64,000 bases of DNA from the NCBI GenBank assembly GCA_903934295.1, contig CAIZNI010000003.1, positions 1 to 64,000 on the forward strand, read 5' to 3'. Shown here piece after piece: positions 36,925-46,186 of the stretch; the first letter of the stretch is position 1; each line of letters begins with the position of its first letter. This stretch comes from an uncultured beta proteobacterium. GTDB taxonomy: Bacteria > Pseudomonadota > Gammaproteobacteria > Burkholderiales > Burkholderiaceae_E. The notes beneath the pieces are model-generated. The model did no database searches and had not been told where the DNA came from. It was given only the letters and a program-made list of their open reading frames with translations. A program made the position numbers and the translations under genes.

Positions 36925-38838
36925 ATGATGGATCTGACAGCGTTTCACCGGTGGTCGATCGACGATCCCGAATCCTTCTGGGCCGAGCAGGCGGCGCTCA
37001 TCGACTGGCATCAGCCGTTCACCCGCGTCCTGGACCACCGCCATCCGCCGTTTGCCCGCTGGTTCATCGATGGTCAGACCAACCTGTGCCACAACGCGAT
37101 CGATCGCCACCTGGCCACCCAGCCCGACCAGCCGGCGCTGATCTTCGTCTCCACCGAGACCGGCGAGGAACGCACCTACAGCTTCGCCCAGCTGCACCGC
37201 GAGGTCCAGCGAATGGCGGCGATCATGCTGACGCTGGGTGTGGGGCGCGGCGACCGGGTCCTCATCTATCTGCCGATGATTCCCGAGGCGGTGTTCGCGA
37301 TGTTCGCCTGCGCGCGCATCGGCGCGATCCATTCGGTGGTGTTCGGCGGCTTCGCCTCGCACAGCCTCGCCACCCGGATCGACGATGCCGAGCCCGTGCT
37401 GGTGGTGAGTGCCGACGCCGGTTCGCGTGGCGGCAAGGTGGTGCCCTACAAGCCCCTGCTCGACGAGGCGATCGCCCTGGCGGCGCACAAGCCGGCCGCG
37501 GTGCTCATGGTCGATCGGGGTCTGGCTGCCTTCGACCGGGTGGCGGGCCGCGACCACGGCTACGCCGCGCTGCGCGAGACGCATCGGGAGGCCCAGGTGC
37601 CAGTGACCTGGCTGGAGTCCAACGAAATCAGCTACACGCTCTACACCTCCGGGACCACCGGCAAGCCCAAGGGTGTGCAGCGCGACGTCGGCGGCTACGC
37701 GGTGGCCCTGGCCGCCTCGATGAAGCACATCTTCTGCGGCAAACCGGGCGAGACCTATTTTTGCTCCAGCGACATCGGCTGGGTGGTCGGGCATTCCTAC
37801 ATCGTCTACGGCCCGCTGATCGCCGGCATGGCGACCATCCTGTATGAGGGCACGCCGGTGCGCCCCGATGCCGGCATTCTCTGGAAGCTGGTCGAGCAGC
37901 ACCGCGTCTCGGTGATGTTCTCGGCGCCCACCGCCATCCGGGTCCTCAAGAAGCAGGATCCTGCCTACCTGACCCGCCACGACACCTCGTCGCTGCGGGC
38001 GCTGTTCCTGGCGGGCGAGCCGCTCGACGAACCGACCGCGCGCTGGATCGCCGATGGCCTGGGGCGCCCCATTATCGACAATTACTGGCAGACCGAGACC
38101 GGCTGGCCGATCCTGACGGTGGCACACGGCATCGACAAGACCCCGACCCGCTTCGGCAGTCCCGGGATGCCGATGTATGGCTTCGACGTGCAACTGCTCC
38201 ATGAGCAGACCGGCGAAGCGGTGGGCAACAATGAAAAGGGCGTGGTCGCGATCGCCGCGCCCCTGCCCCCGGGCTGCCTGCAGACGGTGTGGCGCGACGA
38301 CGAGCGTTTCGTGAAGACCTATTTTTCGAGCATCCCGGGACGTCAGGTCTATTCGACCTTCGACTGGGGCATCCGGGACGACGACGGCTATTACTTCATC
38401 CTGGGGCGCACCGACGACGTGATCAATGTCGCTGGCCACCGTCTGGGCACCCGCGAGATCGAGGAGTCGCTCTCCAGTCATGCCGCGGTTGCCGAGTGCG
38501 CGGTGGTCGGGGTGGCCGATTCGCTCAAGGGGCAGGTCGCGATGGCCTTCGTGGTGCTGCGCGATGCGTCAGCGGTCGACCTCCCGGCCGAGCGCCTGCG
38601 GCTCGAAGGCGAACTGATGGCCACCGTCGACCGGCGGCTCGGCGCGGTCGCCCGGCCCTCGCGCGTGCATTTCGTGACGGTGCTGCCCAAGACCCGCTCG
38701 GGCAAGGTGCTGCGCCGCTCGATCCAGGCGCTGTGCGAAGGGCGCGATCCGGGCGACCTGACCACCATCGAGGACCCGGCCGCGCTCGATCAGGTGCGCG
38801 CGGCGGTCAGCCCACCGCCAGCGGCTCCTCGCTCATAG
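36925..38838 (+). CDS. prpE: Propionate-CoA ligase
   Basis: A 637-residue AMP-forming acyl-CoA ligase of the PrpE type. It has the adenylation motif YTSGTTGKPKG, the acyl-pocket region NYWQTETGWPI and the catalytic, acetylatable Lys in TRSGKVLRRS. PrpE is distinguished from Acs by its shorter N-terminus starting FHRWSIDDPESFWAEQAALIDW. It forms propionyl-CoA for the methylcitrate route. Alternative start one codon later (36928). It overlaps the convergent kinase gene by 32 bp. Confidence 0.93.
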   Translation: MMDLTAFHRWSIDDPESFWAEQAALIDWHQPFTRVLDHRHPPFARWFIDGQTNLCHNAIDRHLATQPDQPALIFVSTETGEERTYSFAQLHREVQRMAAIMLTLGVGRGDRVLIYLPMIPEAVFAMFACARIGAIHSVVFGGFASHSLATRIDDAEPVLVVSADAGSRGGKVVPYKPLLDEAIALAAHKPAAVLMVDRGLAAFDRVAGRDHGYAALRETHREAQVPVTWLESNEISYTLYTSGTTGKPKGVQRDVGGYAVALAASMKHIFCGKPGETYFCSSDIGWVVGHSYIVYGPLIAGMATILYEGTPVRPDAGILWKLVEQHRVSVMFSAPTAIRVLKKQDPAYLTRHDTSSLRALFLAGEPLDEPTARWIADGLGRPIIDNYWQTETGWPILTVAHGIDKTPTRFGSPGMPMYGFDVQLLHEQTGEAVGNNEKGVVAIAAPLPPGCLQTVWRDDERFVKTYFSSIPGRQVYSTFDWGIRDDDGYYFILGRTDDVINVAGHRLGTREIEESLSSHAAVAECAVVGVADSLKGQVAMAFVVLRDASAVDLPAERLRLEGELMATVDRRLGAVARPSRVHFVTVLPKTRSGKVLRRSIQALCEGRDPGDLTTIEDPAALDQVRAAVSPPPAAPRS

Positions 38839-39820
38839 CCGCCACCTGCTCGCGCAGTTCGAGGATCCGGTCCTGCCAGTAGCGGGCAGTGCCGAACCAG
38901 GGAAAGGCCGCCGGGAAGGCCGGGTCGCGCCAGCGCCGCGCGATCCAGGCGCTGTAGTGCAGCAGGCGCAGGGTGCGCAGCGGCTCGATCAGCGTCAGTT
39001 CCCGGCGATCGAAATCCTCGAAGGTCTCGTAGCCCTCGAGCACCTCGCGCATCTGGGCCGCCATCTCGGTCGGGGTCCCCGAGAGCAGCATCCACAGATC
39101 CTGGATCGCCGGCCCGCTGCGGCAGTCGTCCAGGTCGACGAAGTGCGGACCGTCATCGGTCCACAGGATGTTGCCCGCGTGGCAATCGCCGTGCAGACGG
39201 ATCGTGCGCACGTCGCCGGCGCGCGCGAAGGCGGCGCGGGCGCTGTCGATCGCCATGTCGGCGACGCTGCGCCAGGCCGGCAGCAGTTCGGGCGGAATCC
39301 AGTCCCCCGCCAGCAGCGTCTCGCGCGAGGCTTCGCCGAGTTCGGCCACCCCGAGTCCTTCGCGGTGTTCGAAGCGGCGGACCGCGCCCACCCGATGCAT
39401 CCGACCGAGGAGACGGCCGAGCCAGCGCAGCACCGCCGGGTCGTCGAGTTCGGGTGCCCGCCCGCCGCGGCGCGGATAGACGGCCAGCCGGGATTCCCGG
39501 TGCCGGGCCAGGGTGGTGCCGGCCAGTGACAGGGGCGCCACCACCGGCAGTTCATGACCGGCCAGCTCGAGCGCGAAGCCGTGTTCCTCGAGGATCTGCG
39601 CATCGCTCCAGCGCCCGGGGCGGTAGAACTTCGCCACGATCACCTCGCCGTCTTCCAGCCACAGCTGGTAGACCCGATTCTCGTAGCTGTTCAGCGCCAG
39701 CAGGCGCCCGTCGGGGCGCAGGCCGGTGGTCTCGATCGCATCGAGCAGCCGTTCGGGGGTGAGATCGGCATAGGGGGCCGGGTCAGCGGGGGGCGTCGGG
39801 AGATCGGCGGAATCGGTCAT
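38807..39820 (-). CDS. srkA: SrkA-like stress response kinase (YihE family)
   Basis: A 337-residue choline-kinase-fold Ser/Thr kinase. It shows ALNSYENRVYQL (nucleotide loop), VAKFYRPGRW (Lys), the Brenner box HGDCHAGNILW and the DFG-like VDLDDC. In E. coli SrkA protects stressed cells from MazF-linked death; role here inferred. Start ATG 39820 (MTDSADLP) was chosen over the longer frame because of the typical N-terminus. Confidence 0.9.
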   Translation of the reverse strand: MTDSADLPTPPADPAPYADLTPERLLDAIETTGLRPDGRLLALNSYENRVYQLWLEDGEVIVAKFYRPGRWSDAQILEEHGFALELAGHELPVVAPLSLAGTTLARHRESRLAVYPRRGGRAPELDDPAVLRWLGRLLGRMHRVGAVRRFEHREGLGVAELGEASRETLLAGDWIPPELLPAWRSVADMAIDSARAAFARAGDVRTIRLHGDCHAGNILWTDDGPHFVDLDDCRSGPAIQDLWMLLSGTPTEMAAQMREVLEGYETFEDFDRRELTLIEPLRTLRLLHYSAWIARRWRDPAFPAAFPWFGTARYWQDRILELREQVAAMSEEPLAVG

Positions 39821-39930
39821 GCGAACCATCATAGACCGGGCGCAGGGCGCGGCGCCGTTCATCGGCGCATGGGTGCGGCCATCGCCGCAGCCGCATCGGG
39901 CATGGGCGGCACCGTGAGACAATTTCAGAC

Positions 39931-40722
39931 ATGGAATCCTTTTCTTTTCGCTGGACCGTGGAGATGCTGCTGCTGCCCCCGGGGGGGCCGCTGCTGCTCT
40001 CGCTCATCGCGTTGGCCGTCTTCTGGCGCCGGCGCAACACGCGGGCACTCGGCCTGGTGACGGCCGGCCTGGCGATGGCCTGGCTGTTTTCGTTGCCGGT
40101 GGTGGCCGGGCAACTGGCCGGCCTGGTCGAAGGCAGCGCCCTGCGCATGCTGACCGCAGAGCAGCTTCGTCTGACGACACGCACCACGGATGCACCGGGT
40201 GCCGTCGTGGTGCTGGGTGGCGGGATGAGGAAAACCCTGCATGTCGACCCCAAGACCTACCAGCCGAACCGTCGAACGCTCGAGCGGCTGAGTTACGGCG
40301 CCAGCGTGGCACGCGCCACCGGTCTGCCAATGCTGGTCTCGGGCGGTCCCGGCAGCCCGGTGGCCGATTCGGAAGCGCTGGTCATGGCGCGCACGCTCGA
40401 AACCGCATTCGGCATCAAGCCGAAGTGGATCGAGGACAAATCGCCGAACACCGCCGCCAATGCCACCGAATCCGCCCTGATCCTGGGCCAGGCCGGCGTC
40501 AAACGGGTCATTCTGGTGACCCACGCCCACCACATGCCTCGCGCTGCGGCCGCCTTCCGTGCTGCCGGCCTGAGCGTGCTGCCTGCTCCCCACGACTTCG
40601 TGTCGGGGGGCGATCTCGGCGTGGGCGACTTCATTCCTTCGCCCGCCGCCATCGAGTCGTCATGGCTGATGCTTCATGAACTGGTCGGGCTGGTCTGGTA
40701 TCGCTGGCTGGACCGGGTCTGA
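39931..40722 (+). CDS. YdcF/ElyC-family membrane protein (DUF218)
   Basis: A 263-residue protein with two N-terminal membrane helices and a DUF218 domain: VVLGGGMR, MLVSGGPG, EDKSPNTAANA and VTHAHHMPRAA. ElyC of E. coli acts in envelope biogenesis and undecaprenyl-phosphate handling; sequence order and the helices match this subgroup. The precise role here is not known. It starts 111 bp beyond the divergent kinase. Confidence 0.88.
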   Translation: MESFSFRWTVEMLLLPPGGPLLLSLIALAVFWRRRNTRALGLVTAGLAMAWLFSLPVVAGQLAGLVEGSALRMLTAEQLRLTTRTTDAPGAVVVLGGGMRKTLHVDPKTYQPNRRTLERLSYGASVARATGLPMLVSGGPGSPVADSEALVMARTLETAFGIKPKWIEDKSPNTAANATESALILGQAGVKRVILVTHAHHMPRAAAAFRAAGLSVLPAPHDFVSGGDLGVGDFIPSPAAIESSWLMLHELVGLVWYRWLDRV

Positions 40723-40745
40723 GTCGGGCTAGAATCGCGGTCTTC

Positions 40746-40792
40746 GCCCGGCCGCCGGCCGGGCTCTGACACTGCCCGGCGCCTGGCCGGGC
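40746..40792 (+). repeat. Two tandem GC hairpins before the GlcG-like gene
   Basis: GCCCGGCC/GGCCGGGC (40746-40764, loop 3) and GCCCGGC/GCCGGGC (40774-40792, loop 5). They share GCCCGGC arms and sit between two plus-strand genes; they may be an RNA 3'-end or REP-like element. Confidence 0.4.
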
Positions 40793-40810
40793 TTCGCGGA
40801 GACTGCCCCG

Positions 40811-41221
40811 ATGATCAATCGCCCCTGCCTGGAATTCGCCGACGTCAAACGCATGGCTGCTGCCGCCGAGGCCGAAGCGGTTGCCAACCGCTGGGCGGTG
40901 ACGATCGCCATCGTCGATGCCGGCGGCCATCTGCTGTCGTTGCAGCGGCTTGACGGGGCTGCGCCAATCGCCGCCCAGATCGCGCCGGCCAAGGCCCGCA
41001 CCGCCGCGATCGGCCAGCGCGAATCGCGCATCTACGAGGAAATGATCAACAACGGCCGGGTGTCCTTCCTGTCGGCGCCCGATGTGGCCGGCCTGCTGGA
41101 GGGCGGCGTGCCGATCATCATCGACGGCCATTGCCTGGGCGCCATTGGTGTCTCGGGCGTGAAGTCGTCCGAGGACGCGCAGATCGCGCGCGCCGGCATC
41201 GCCGCGCTGACCGCCGCCTGA
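40811..41221 (+). CDS. GlcG/HbpS-family protein
   Basis: A 136-residue protein of the GlcG/HbpS fold. The stretch VTIAIVDAGGHLLSLQRLDGA and the end GAIGVSGVKSSEDAQIA are diagnostic. Members are linked to glycolate use (GlcG) or heme binding (HbpS), so the role is undefined here. It precedes an MFS gene by 20 bp, probably one operon. Confidence 0.85.
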   Translation: MINRPCLEFADVKRMAAAAEAEAVANRWAVTIAIVDAGGHLLSLQRLDGAAPIAAQIAPAKARTAAIGQRESRIYEEMINNGRVSFLSAPDVAGLLEGGVPIIIDGHCLGAIGVSGVKSSEDAQIARAGIAALTAA

Positions 41222-41241
41222 GTCCTGGCGGAGCAACGCCG

Positions 41242-42561
41242 ATGGCCTTCTTCGACCGATCTGCGCTCAACGAAGGGGTCCGCCCGCGCGAGGTGTTCGC
41301 CTGGTCGATGTACGACTTCGCGAACTCCGGATACACCACGGTGGTGCTCACCGCGGTGTTCAATGCCTACTTCGTCGGCGCGGTCGCCGGTGGCGCCGTT
41401 TGGGCCACTTTCGCCTGGACGGCCGCGTTGTCGCTGTCCTGCCTGCTGGTGATCCTGACGGCCCCGGCGATCGGTGCCTGGGCCGATGCCCATGGCGCCA
41501 AGCGCCGGCTGCTCGCCATCGCCACCGTGGGCTGCGTGATCTCGACCGCGGCACTCGGCTGGGTCGGTCCGGGAGACATTGCGCTGGCGGTGGCGGCAAT
41601 CGTCATCTCCAATTTCTTCTACAGCATCGCCGAGGGGCTGGTCGCCGCTTTCCTGCCCGAGCTCGCCAGGCCGCATGCGCTGGGCAAGGTCTCCGGCTGG
41701 GGGTGGAGCTTCGGTTACTTCGGCGGGATGCTCACCCTGGGCCTGAGCCTGGTGATCGTGCTGACCTTCCAGGCCAAGGGCCGCGGCGCCGACGAGTTCG
41801 TGCCGATGACGATGTGGGTGACCGCGCTCATCTATGCACTGGCCTGTCTGCCGACCTTTCTGTTCCTGCGCGAGCGGGCGCGCCCGACCGGCAGCACCCG
41901 GCCGTCCGCGCCCGCCTCGGCCGATGCGCCGGCCGGCGCCTGGGCCCGGCTCGCCCGGACCTGGCACGAGTCCGCCCGGTTCAGCGACTTCCGCCGACTG
42001 TTGTGGTGCGGCTGCCTCTACCAGGCTGGCATCTCGGTGGTGATCGCGCTGGCGGCGATCTACGCCGAGCAGGTGATGAGCTTCACTCAGCTGCAGACGA
42101 TGGCGCTGGTCTTCGTGGTCAACATTGCGGCGGCGGCCGGCGCCTTCGGTTTCGGTTATGCCGAGGACTGGCTGGGCCACCGCCGCGCGCTGGCGGTCAC
42201 GCTGTTCGGCTGGATTCTGATGGTCGCCATTGCCGCCCTGGGCAGCTCGGTCGATGCGTTCTGGGTCGCCGCCGGTATCGCCGGCGTGTGCATGGGCTCC
42301 AGCCAGTCCTGCGGCCGGGCGATGGTCGCCGCGATGGCACCTGCCGACCGGCTGGCCGAATTCTTCGGGCTTTGGACGCTGGCGGTCCGGGTGGCGGCCA
42401 TCATCGGTCCGCTCACCTACGGCGCGGTCACCTGGGCCACCGCCGGCAACCATCGTCTGGCGATCGGGGTGACCGCGCTGTTCTTCGTGGCGGCGCTGGT
42501 GGTGCTGCGCGGAATCGATGTGGCGCGCGGGGTGCGCGCCGCCCAGCTCACGCCCCCTTGA
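41242..42561 (+). CDS. MFS transporter, UMF1/Atg22-like family
   Basis: A 439-residue transporter with about 12 helices. The opening REVFAWSMYDFANSGYTTVV and the stretch IAEGLVAAFLPELA...GKVSGWGWSFGYFGG are characteristic of the Atg22-like UMF1 family. Some relatives export amino acids or small metabolites; the substrate is unknown. Its end overlaps the convergent MlrC gene by 14 bp. The start ATG 41242 follows the GGCGGAG ribosome site. Confidence 0.86.
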   Translation: MAFFDRSALNEGVRPREVFAWSMYDFANSGYTTVVLTAVFNAYFVGAVAGGAVWATFAWTAALSLSCLLVILTAPAIGAWADAHGAKRRLLAIATVGCVISTAALGWVGPGDIALAVAAIVISNFFYSIAEGLVAAFLPELARPHALGKVSGWGWSFGYFGGMLTLGLSLVIVLTFQAKGRGADEFVPMTMWVTALIYALACLPTFLFLRERARPTGSTRPSAPASADAPAGAWARLARTWHESARFSDFRRLLWCGCLYQAGISVVIALAAIYAEQVMSFTQLQTMALVFVVNIAAAAGAFGFGYAEDWLGHRRALAVTLFGWILMVAIAALGSSVDAFWVAAGIAGVCMGSSQSCGRAMVAAMAPADRLAEFFGLWTLAVRVAAIIGPLTYGAVTWATAGNHRLAIGVTALFFVAALVVLRGIDVARGVRAAQLTPP

Positions 42562-44056
42562 ACACCGGCCCGAGCGGGCGCAGGCGGATACCGCTGCGCA
42601 GCTTCTGCCAGGGGAAGTCGACCGGATCGGCCAGCGCCGGCCCCGGCGAGCGCACCACCAGCACCTCGCGCGAGATCGGCTGGAAGTCGGCCCGGAAGTG
42701 CACCGAGCTCTTCAGTGCGACGATGCGCTGGCGGGCCGGCTCCACCCCGAGGTGGCGGAACATCTCCTGATCGGCCGCCTGGCACTTGCGGGTGGCCAGC
42801 GCCACCCGCACGCCGGGCGCCTGTTCCGAGCGCAGCAGCGCCATCGGTCCGAGGGCCATCCGGAACCCGCTGTACATCGGGCCGGTGCACTGGAAGTTGC
42901 CGTCGCCCAGCCGTTCGACGGTGAATCGGCCGGCCAGCGGCTGATGACCCGGCACCCCCGAAACCGCCCCCAGGTGAAACTCGAGCGTCGCCCCCTGACC
43001 CGCGTCGTGGGCACGCCGCACCGATTCGCCATCGATCAGCAGGCCCAGCACCGCGTCGGGCGCGCGCTGGCGCAGCAACGCTTCGAGCAGACCCACCGTG
43101 TCGCCATTGCCGCCGGCACCCGGGTTGTCCTGGGTGTCGGCCAGGATCACCGGCGCGCCCGGCTCGCCGCGCGCCGCTGCCCGGCGCACCGCCTCATCGG
43201 GGTCCAGCAGCTCCAGCGCGAAGTCCTTTTCCGAGGCGGCGACCGCCTCGGCGAGCTCGGCCACCGCGGCCCGGGTGGCGCGCGCATCGTGGGAATAGCC
43301 CATCACCGACATCCCGCATTCGTCGAAATCGGCCATCGGAAAACCGGGGGCGAACGACAAGGCCACGCCGGTGCGCTCCTCGATCCGGCCCAGCAGTTCG
43401 TAGAGCCCCTTGCAGGGCTCGATGAAGGTGCTCTGGGACGGAATGCCGGTCAGGAAGTCGAAGGTCTGGAAGGCCTTCTCGAACCGCCTCCCCGAACTGA
43501 TCAGGCGCATCAGCAGGCCGGCGGCGCGCGCACCGGTCTCGGCCATGTCGACATGCGGGTAGGTGCGGTAGATGCTCAGTGCATCCGCGTGGCGCACCAT
43601 TTCGCGAGTGACGTTGGCGTGCAGGTCGAGGCTGGCCACCACCGGCACGTCGGGGCCCACCGTCTCGCGCACCCGCCGCAGCAGTTCGCCTTCGCCGTCG
43701 TCGTGGTGCTCGGTGACCATGGCGCCGTGCAGGTCGAGATAGACCCCGTCGACGCGCCCGGCCGCCTTCAGGCGCGCGATCATGTCGTCGGCGATCGTCT
43801 CGAACGCCTCGCGGGTCACGTGCGCCGAGGGCGACGCGGCGGCCCAGGTCAGCGGCACCGGCCGGTGGCCCGCCGCGCGCAGCGCGACGATCGCCCCCTG
43901 CACCGGAATGTTCGTGCCGGCCACCGCTTCGAACATCGGCTCGCCCTGCTGGATCGATGGCCATCCGCCCCCTTGCACGAAGGCCTGGTAGTCGGCTTTC
44001 GTGGGCGCGAAGGTATTGGTTTCATGCTGCATGCCGCCGACCGCGATCCGTGCCAT
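42548..44056 (-). CDS. MlrC-family (peptidase M81) hydrolase, copy 1
   Basis: A 502-residue protein of the microcystinase C-like family, which is a zinc-dependent hydrolase in microcystin degraders; most members have unknown substrates. The opening GMQHETNTFAP and metal-site candidates are visible: DLHGAMVTE, ASLDLHANVT (Asp and His), and TYPHVD (His). GDTVGLLEALL follows the domain junction and the C-terminal half has a DNPGAGGNGD loop. It faces away from the ABC transporter that begins 350 bp further on. A second copy is at the far end of that transporter operon. Confidence 0.88.
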   Translation of the reverse strand: MARIAVGGMQHETNTFAPTKADYQAFVQGGGWPSIQQGEPMFEAVAGTNIPVQGAIVALRAAGHRPVPLTWAAASPSAHVTREAFETIADDMIARLKAAGRVDGVYLDLHGAMVTEHHDDGEGELLRRVRETVGPDVPVVASLDLHANVTREMVRHADALSIYRTYPHVDMAETGARAAGLLMRLISSGRRFEKAFQTFDFLTGIPSQSTFIEPCKGLYELLGRIEERTGVALSFAPGFPMADFDECGMSVMGYSHDARATRAAVAELAEAVAASEKDFALELLDPDEAVRRAAARGEPGAPVILADTQDNPGAGGNGDTVGLLEALLRQRAPDAVLGLLIDGESVRRAHDAGQGATLEFHLGAVSGVPGHQPLAGRFTVERLGDGNFQCTGPMYSGFRMALGPMALLRSEQAPGVRVALATRKCQAADQEMFRHLGVEPARQRIVALKSSVHFRADFQPISREVLVVRSPGPALADPVDFPWQKLRSGIRLRPLGPVFKGA

Positions 44057-44408
44057 TTGCCTGCTCCGTTGCATTCGATGCCGAGAAGGCTGGCACCTTA
44101 GCCGCGTTTGCGCAGCCGCGCCACTTCGCTTTACTGCATTGCAAAATCCCGACCGGCGTCGCTCTCGATTGGACGCGACGCGGTCCGCCGTTGTAGGCTC
44201 GCGACGCTGTCGTGCGCCGAATTTGCGCGGCGCGCACCGTCTTCGAGGGTTGTGCACTGCAACACTTCACGCATGCCTGCTTCGGGCGCATCGTCGGCCG
44301 CATCTCCCGGGCCGAGCCCGGGGCCTGCGGGATGTTGCTTGCGCTGGCGGCGCAGCCTCGTTATGTTCGTCTTTCATCGTCCACAAAAAATCTCGCAGGA
44401 GAAAGCCC
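44057..44408. promoter_or_regulatory. Intergenic region mlrC1/dppA-like with TGCANTGCA motifs
   Basis: 352 bp between divergent genes. TGCATTGCA (44135-44143) and TGCACTGCA (44253-44261) are palindromes around one variable base, 118 bp apart, and fit operator sites of an unknown regulator. No other gene is evident. Confidence 0.45.
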
Positions 44409-46001
44409 GTGTCCGTTACCAGAATGATCAAGCGATCGGCGATTGCCGCGCTTCTCGCCGGGGCCGCCGCCCTCGCAGCGCCGCTGGCGGTGCATGCGCA
44501 GCAGAACACGCTGCGGGTGGTGATGCACTCGGACCTCAAGATCGTCGACCCGATCTGGACCACCGCCTACATCACCCGCAATCACGGGTACATGATCTAC
44601 GACACCCTGTTCGCGATGGACGGCAAGGGGGACATCAAGCCCCAGATGGTCGACAAGTACTCGGTGTCGGCCGACAACCTGAACTGGACCTTCACGCTGC
44701 GCGAGGGCCTGTTCTTCCACGACGACAAGCCGGTTACCTCGGAAGACGTGATTGCCTCGCTCAAGCGCTGGGGCGCCAAGGACTCGCTGGGCCAGAAGCT
44801 CATGAGCTTCGTGAAGGAGTGGAAGGCGGTCGATTCCCGCACGTTCACCGCCAGCCTGAATGCGCCCACCGGCCTGATGCTGCTGGCGCTGGGCAAGCCC
44901 TCGTCGAACGTGCCGTTCATCATGCCCAAGCGGATTGCTGACACCAGTCCCAACGAGCAGATCAAGGAATACATCGGCTCGGGGCCCTTCGTCTTCAAGG
45001 TCGACGAGTGGAAACCGGGCGACAAGACCGTCTACCTGAAGTTCGGCAAGTACAAGCCGCGCGCCGAGCCGCCGTCCGGCATGGCCGGTGGCAAGGTGGT
45101 GAAGGTCGATCGCGTCGAATGGCGCGCCATTCCCGATGCCCAGACCGCCGCCAATGCGCTGGCCGCTGGCGAAGTCGACATCGTCGAGGACACCAAGAGC
45201 GACCTGCTGCCCACGCTGGCCAAGAACGCCAATCTGAAGTTCTTCGATGCCAATCCGCTGGGCAATCAGTACGTGTTCCGCTTCAACGTGATGCACAAGC
45301 CCTTCGACAACCCGAAAATCCGCCAGGCACTGTTCTATGCCTTCAACCAGGAAGATTTCCTGAAGGCGGTGCACGGCGATGCGAAGTACTACCAGGTCTG
45401 CAAGGCGCTGTTCATCTGCGGCACGCCGCTCGCGTCCACCAAGGGCATGGAGGACAAGCTCGAGTCCAACATGAAGAAGGCCCGCGAGATGCTGGCCGAG
45501 GCCAAGTACGACGGCACGCCGGTGGTTCTGCTGCATTCGACCGATCTCGAGGTCCTGACCAACCTCGCGCCGGTGGCCAAGTCGCTGATGGAGCGGGCCG
45601 GCTTCAAGGTCGACATGCAGTCGATGGACTGGCAGAGCGTGGTCGCGCGTCGGGCCAAGAAGGAAGCGCCGTCGGCCGGTGGCTGGAATGCGTTCATGAC
45701 CTCCTGGGTGGCGGCCGACGTGCTCAACCCGGTGGGCACCGCGTTCCTGAACTCGAGCTGCGACAAGGCCCTGTTCGGCTGGCCCTGCGACGAGCAGCTG
45801 GAAAAGCTGCGTGACCAGTTCGCCCGCGAGTCGGACCCGGTCAAGCAGAAGGCGATCGCCGAGCAGGTGCAGCTGCGTTACCTCGAGTACCCGACCCATG
45901 TGCACCTGGGTCAGTGGAAGAAGCCGATGGTTCTGCGCAACAACATCTCGGGCAATGTGGTTGCCCCGGTGGTTGCGTTCTGGAACGTCGAGAAGAAGTA
46001 A
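44409..46001 (+). CDS. ABC transporter periplasmic substrate-binding protein (family 5, peptide type)
   Basis: A 530-residue family 5 solute-binding protein (DppA/OppA type). Signal peptide: MIKRSAIAALLAGAAALAAP with AHAQ near residue 32. The mature part has the family pattern MIYDTLFAMDGKG and FTLREGLFFHDDKPVTSEDV, and F/NVM-HKPFDNPKIRQALFYAF near the middle. Family 5 proteins bind peptides, nickel, glutathione or other oligomers; the ligand is not identifiable. GTG start at 44409 with AGGAG at 44397-44401. It heads an operon with two permeases and a fused ATPase. Confidence 0.9.
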   Translation: MSVTRMIKRSAIAALLAGAAALAAPLAVHAQQNTLRVVMHSDLKIVDPIWTTAYITRNHGYMIYDTLFAMDGKGDIKPQMVDKYSVSADNLNWTFTLREGLFFHDDKPVTSEDVIASLKRWGAKDSLGQKLMSFVKEWKAVDSRTFTASLNAPTGLMLLALGKPSSNVPFIMPKRIADTSPNEQIKEYIGSGPFVFKVDEWKPGDKTVYLKFGKYKPRAEPPSGMAGGKVVKVDRVEWRAIPDAQTAANALAAGEVDIVEDTKSDLLPTLAKNANLKFFDANPLGNQYVFRFNVMHKPFDNPKIRQALFYAFNQEDFLKAVHGDAKYYQVCKALFICGTPLASTKGMEDKLESNMKKAREMLAEAKYDGTPVVLLHSTDLEVLTNLAPVAKSLMERAGFKVDMQSMDWQSVVARRAKKEAPSAGGWNAFMTSWVAADVLNPVGTAFLNSSCDKALFGWPCDEQLEKLRDQFARESDPVKQKAIAEQVQLRYLEYPTHVHLGQWKKPMVLRNNISGNVVAPVVAFWNVEKK

Positions 46002-46008
46002 GTCCCCC

Positions 46009-46041
46009 GTGCGGCCGGCCGCCCGGGGCGGCCGGCCGCAC
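46009..46041 (+). promoter_or_regulatory. Strong hairpin between the binding protein and permease genes
   Basis: GTGCGGCCGGCCGC (46009-46022), loop CCGGG, GCGGCCGGCCGCAC (46028-46041). A 14-bp perfect stem eight bases past the stop codon with no T-run. Likely stabilises the upstream mRNA 3' end so the binding protein outnumbers the permeases. Confidence 0.65.
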
Positions 46042-46186
46042 CCGAGCATTCCCCTCCCGGCTGGCGGTTTCACCGGTCCCGGACCGCCGCCAGGCGTCCG
46101 GGGCGCGGCGAGCTGTGTCGGGTTTCGGGTGATTATCCGGTCGGACCCGGCAACGGCCGTGTCCGCCTGACTTGAAGGAGCGCCCC

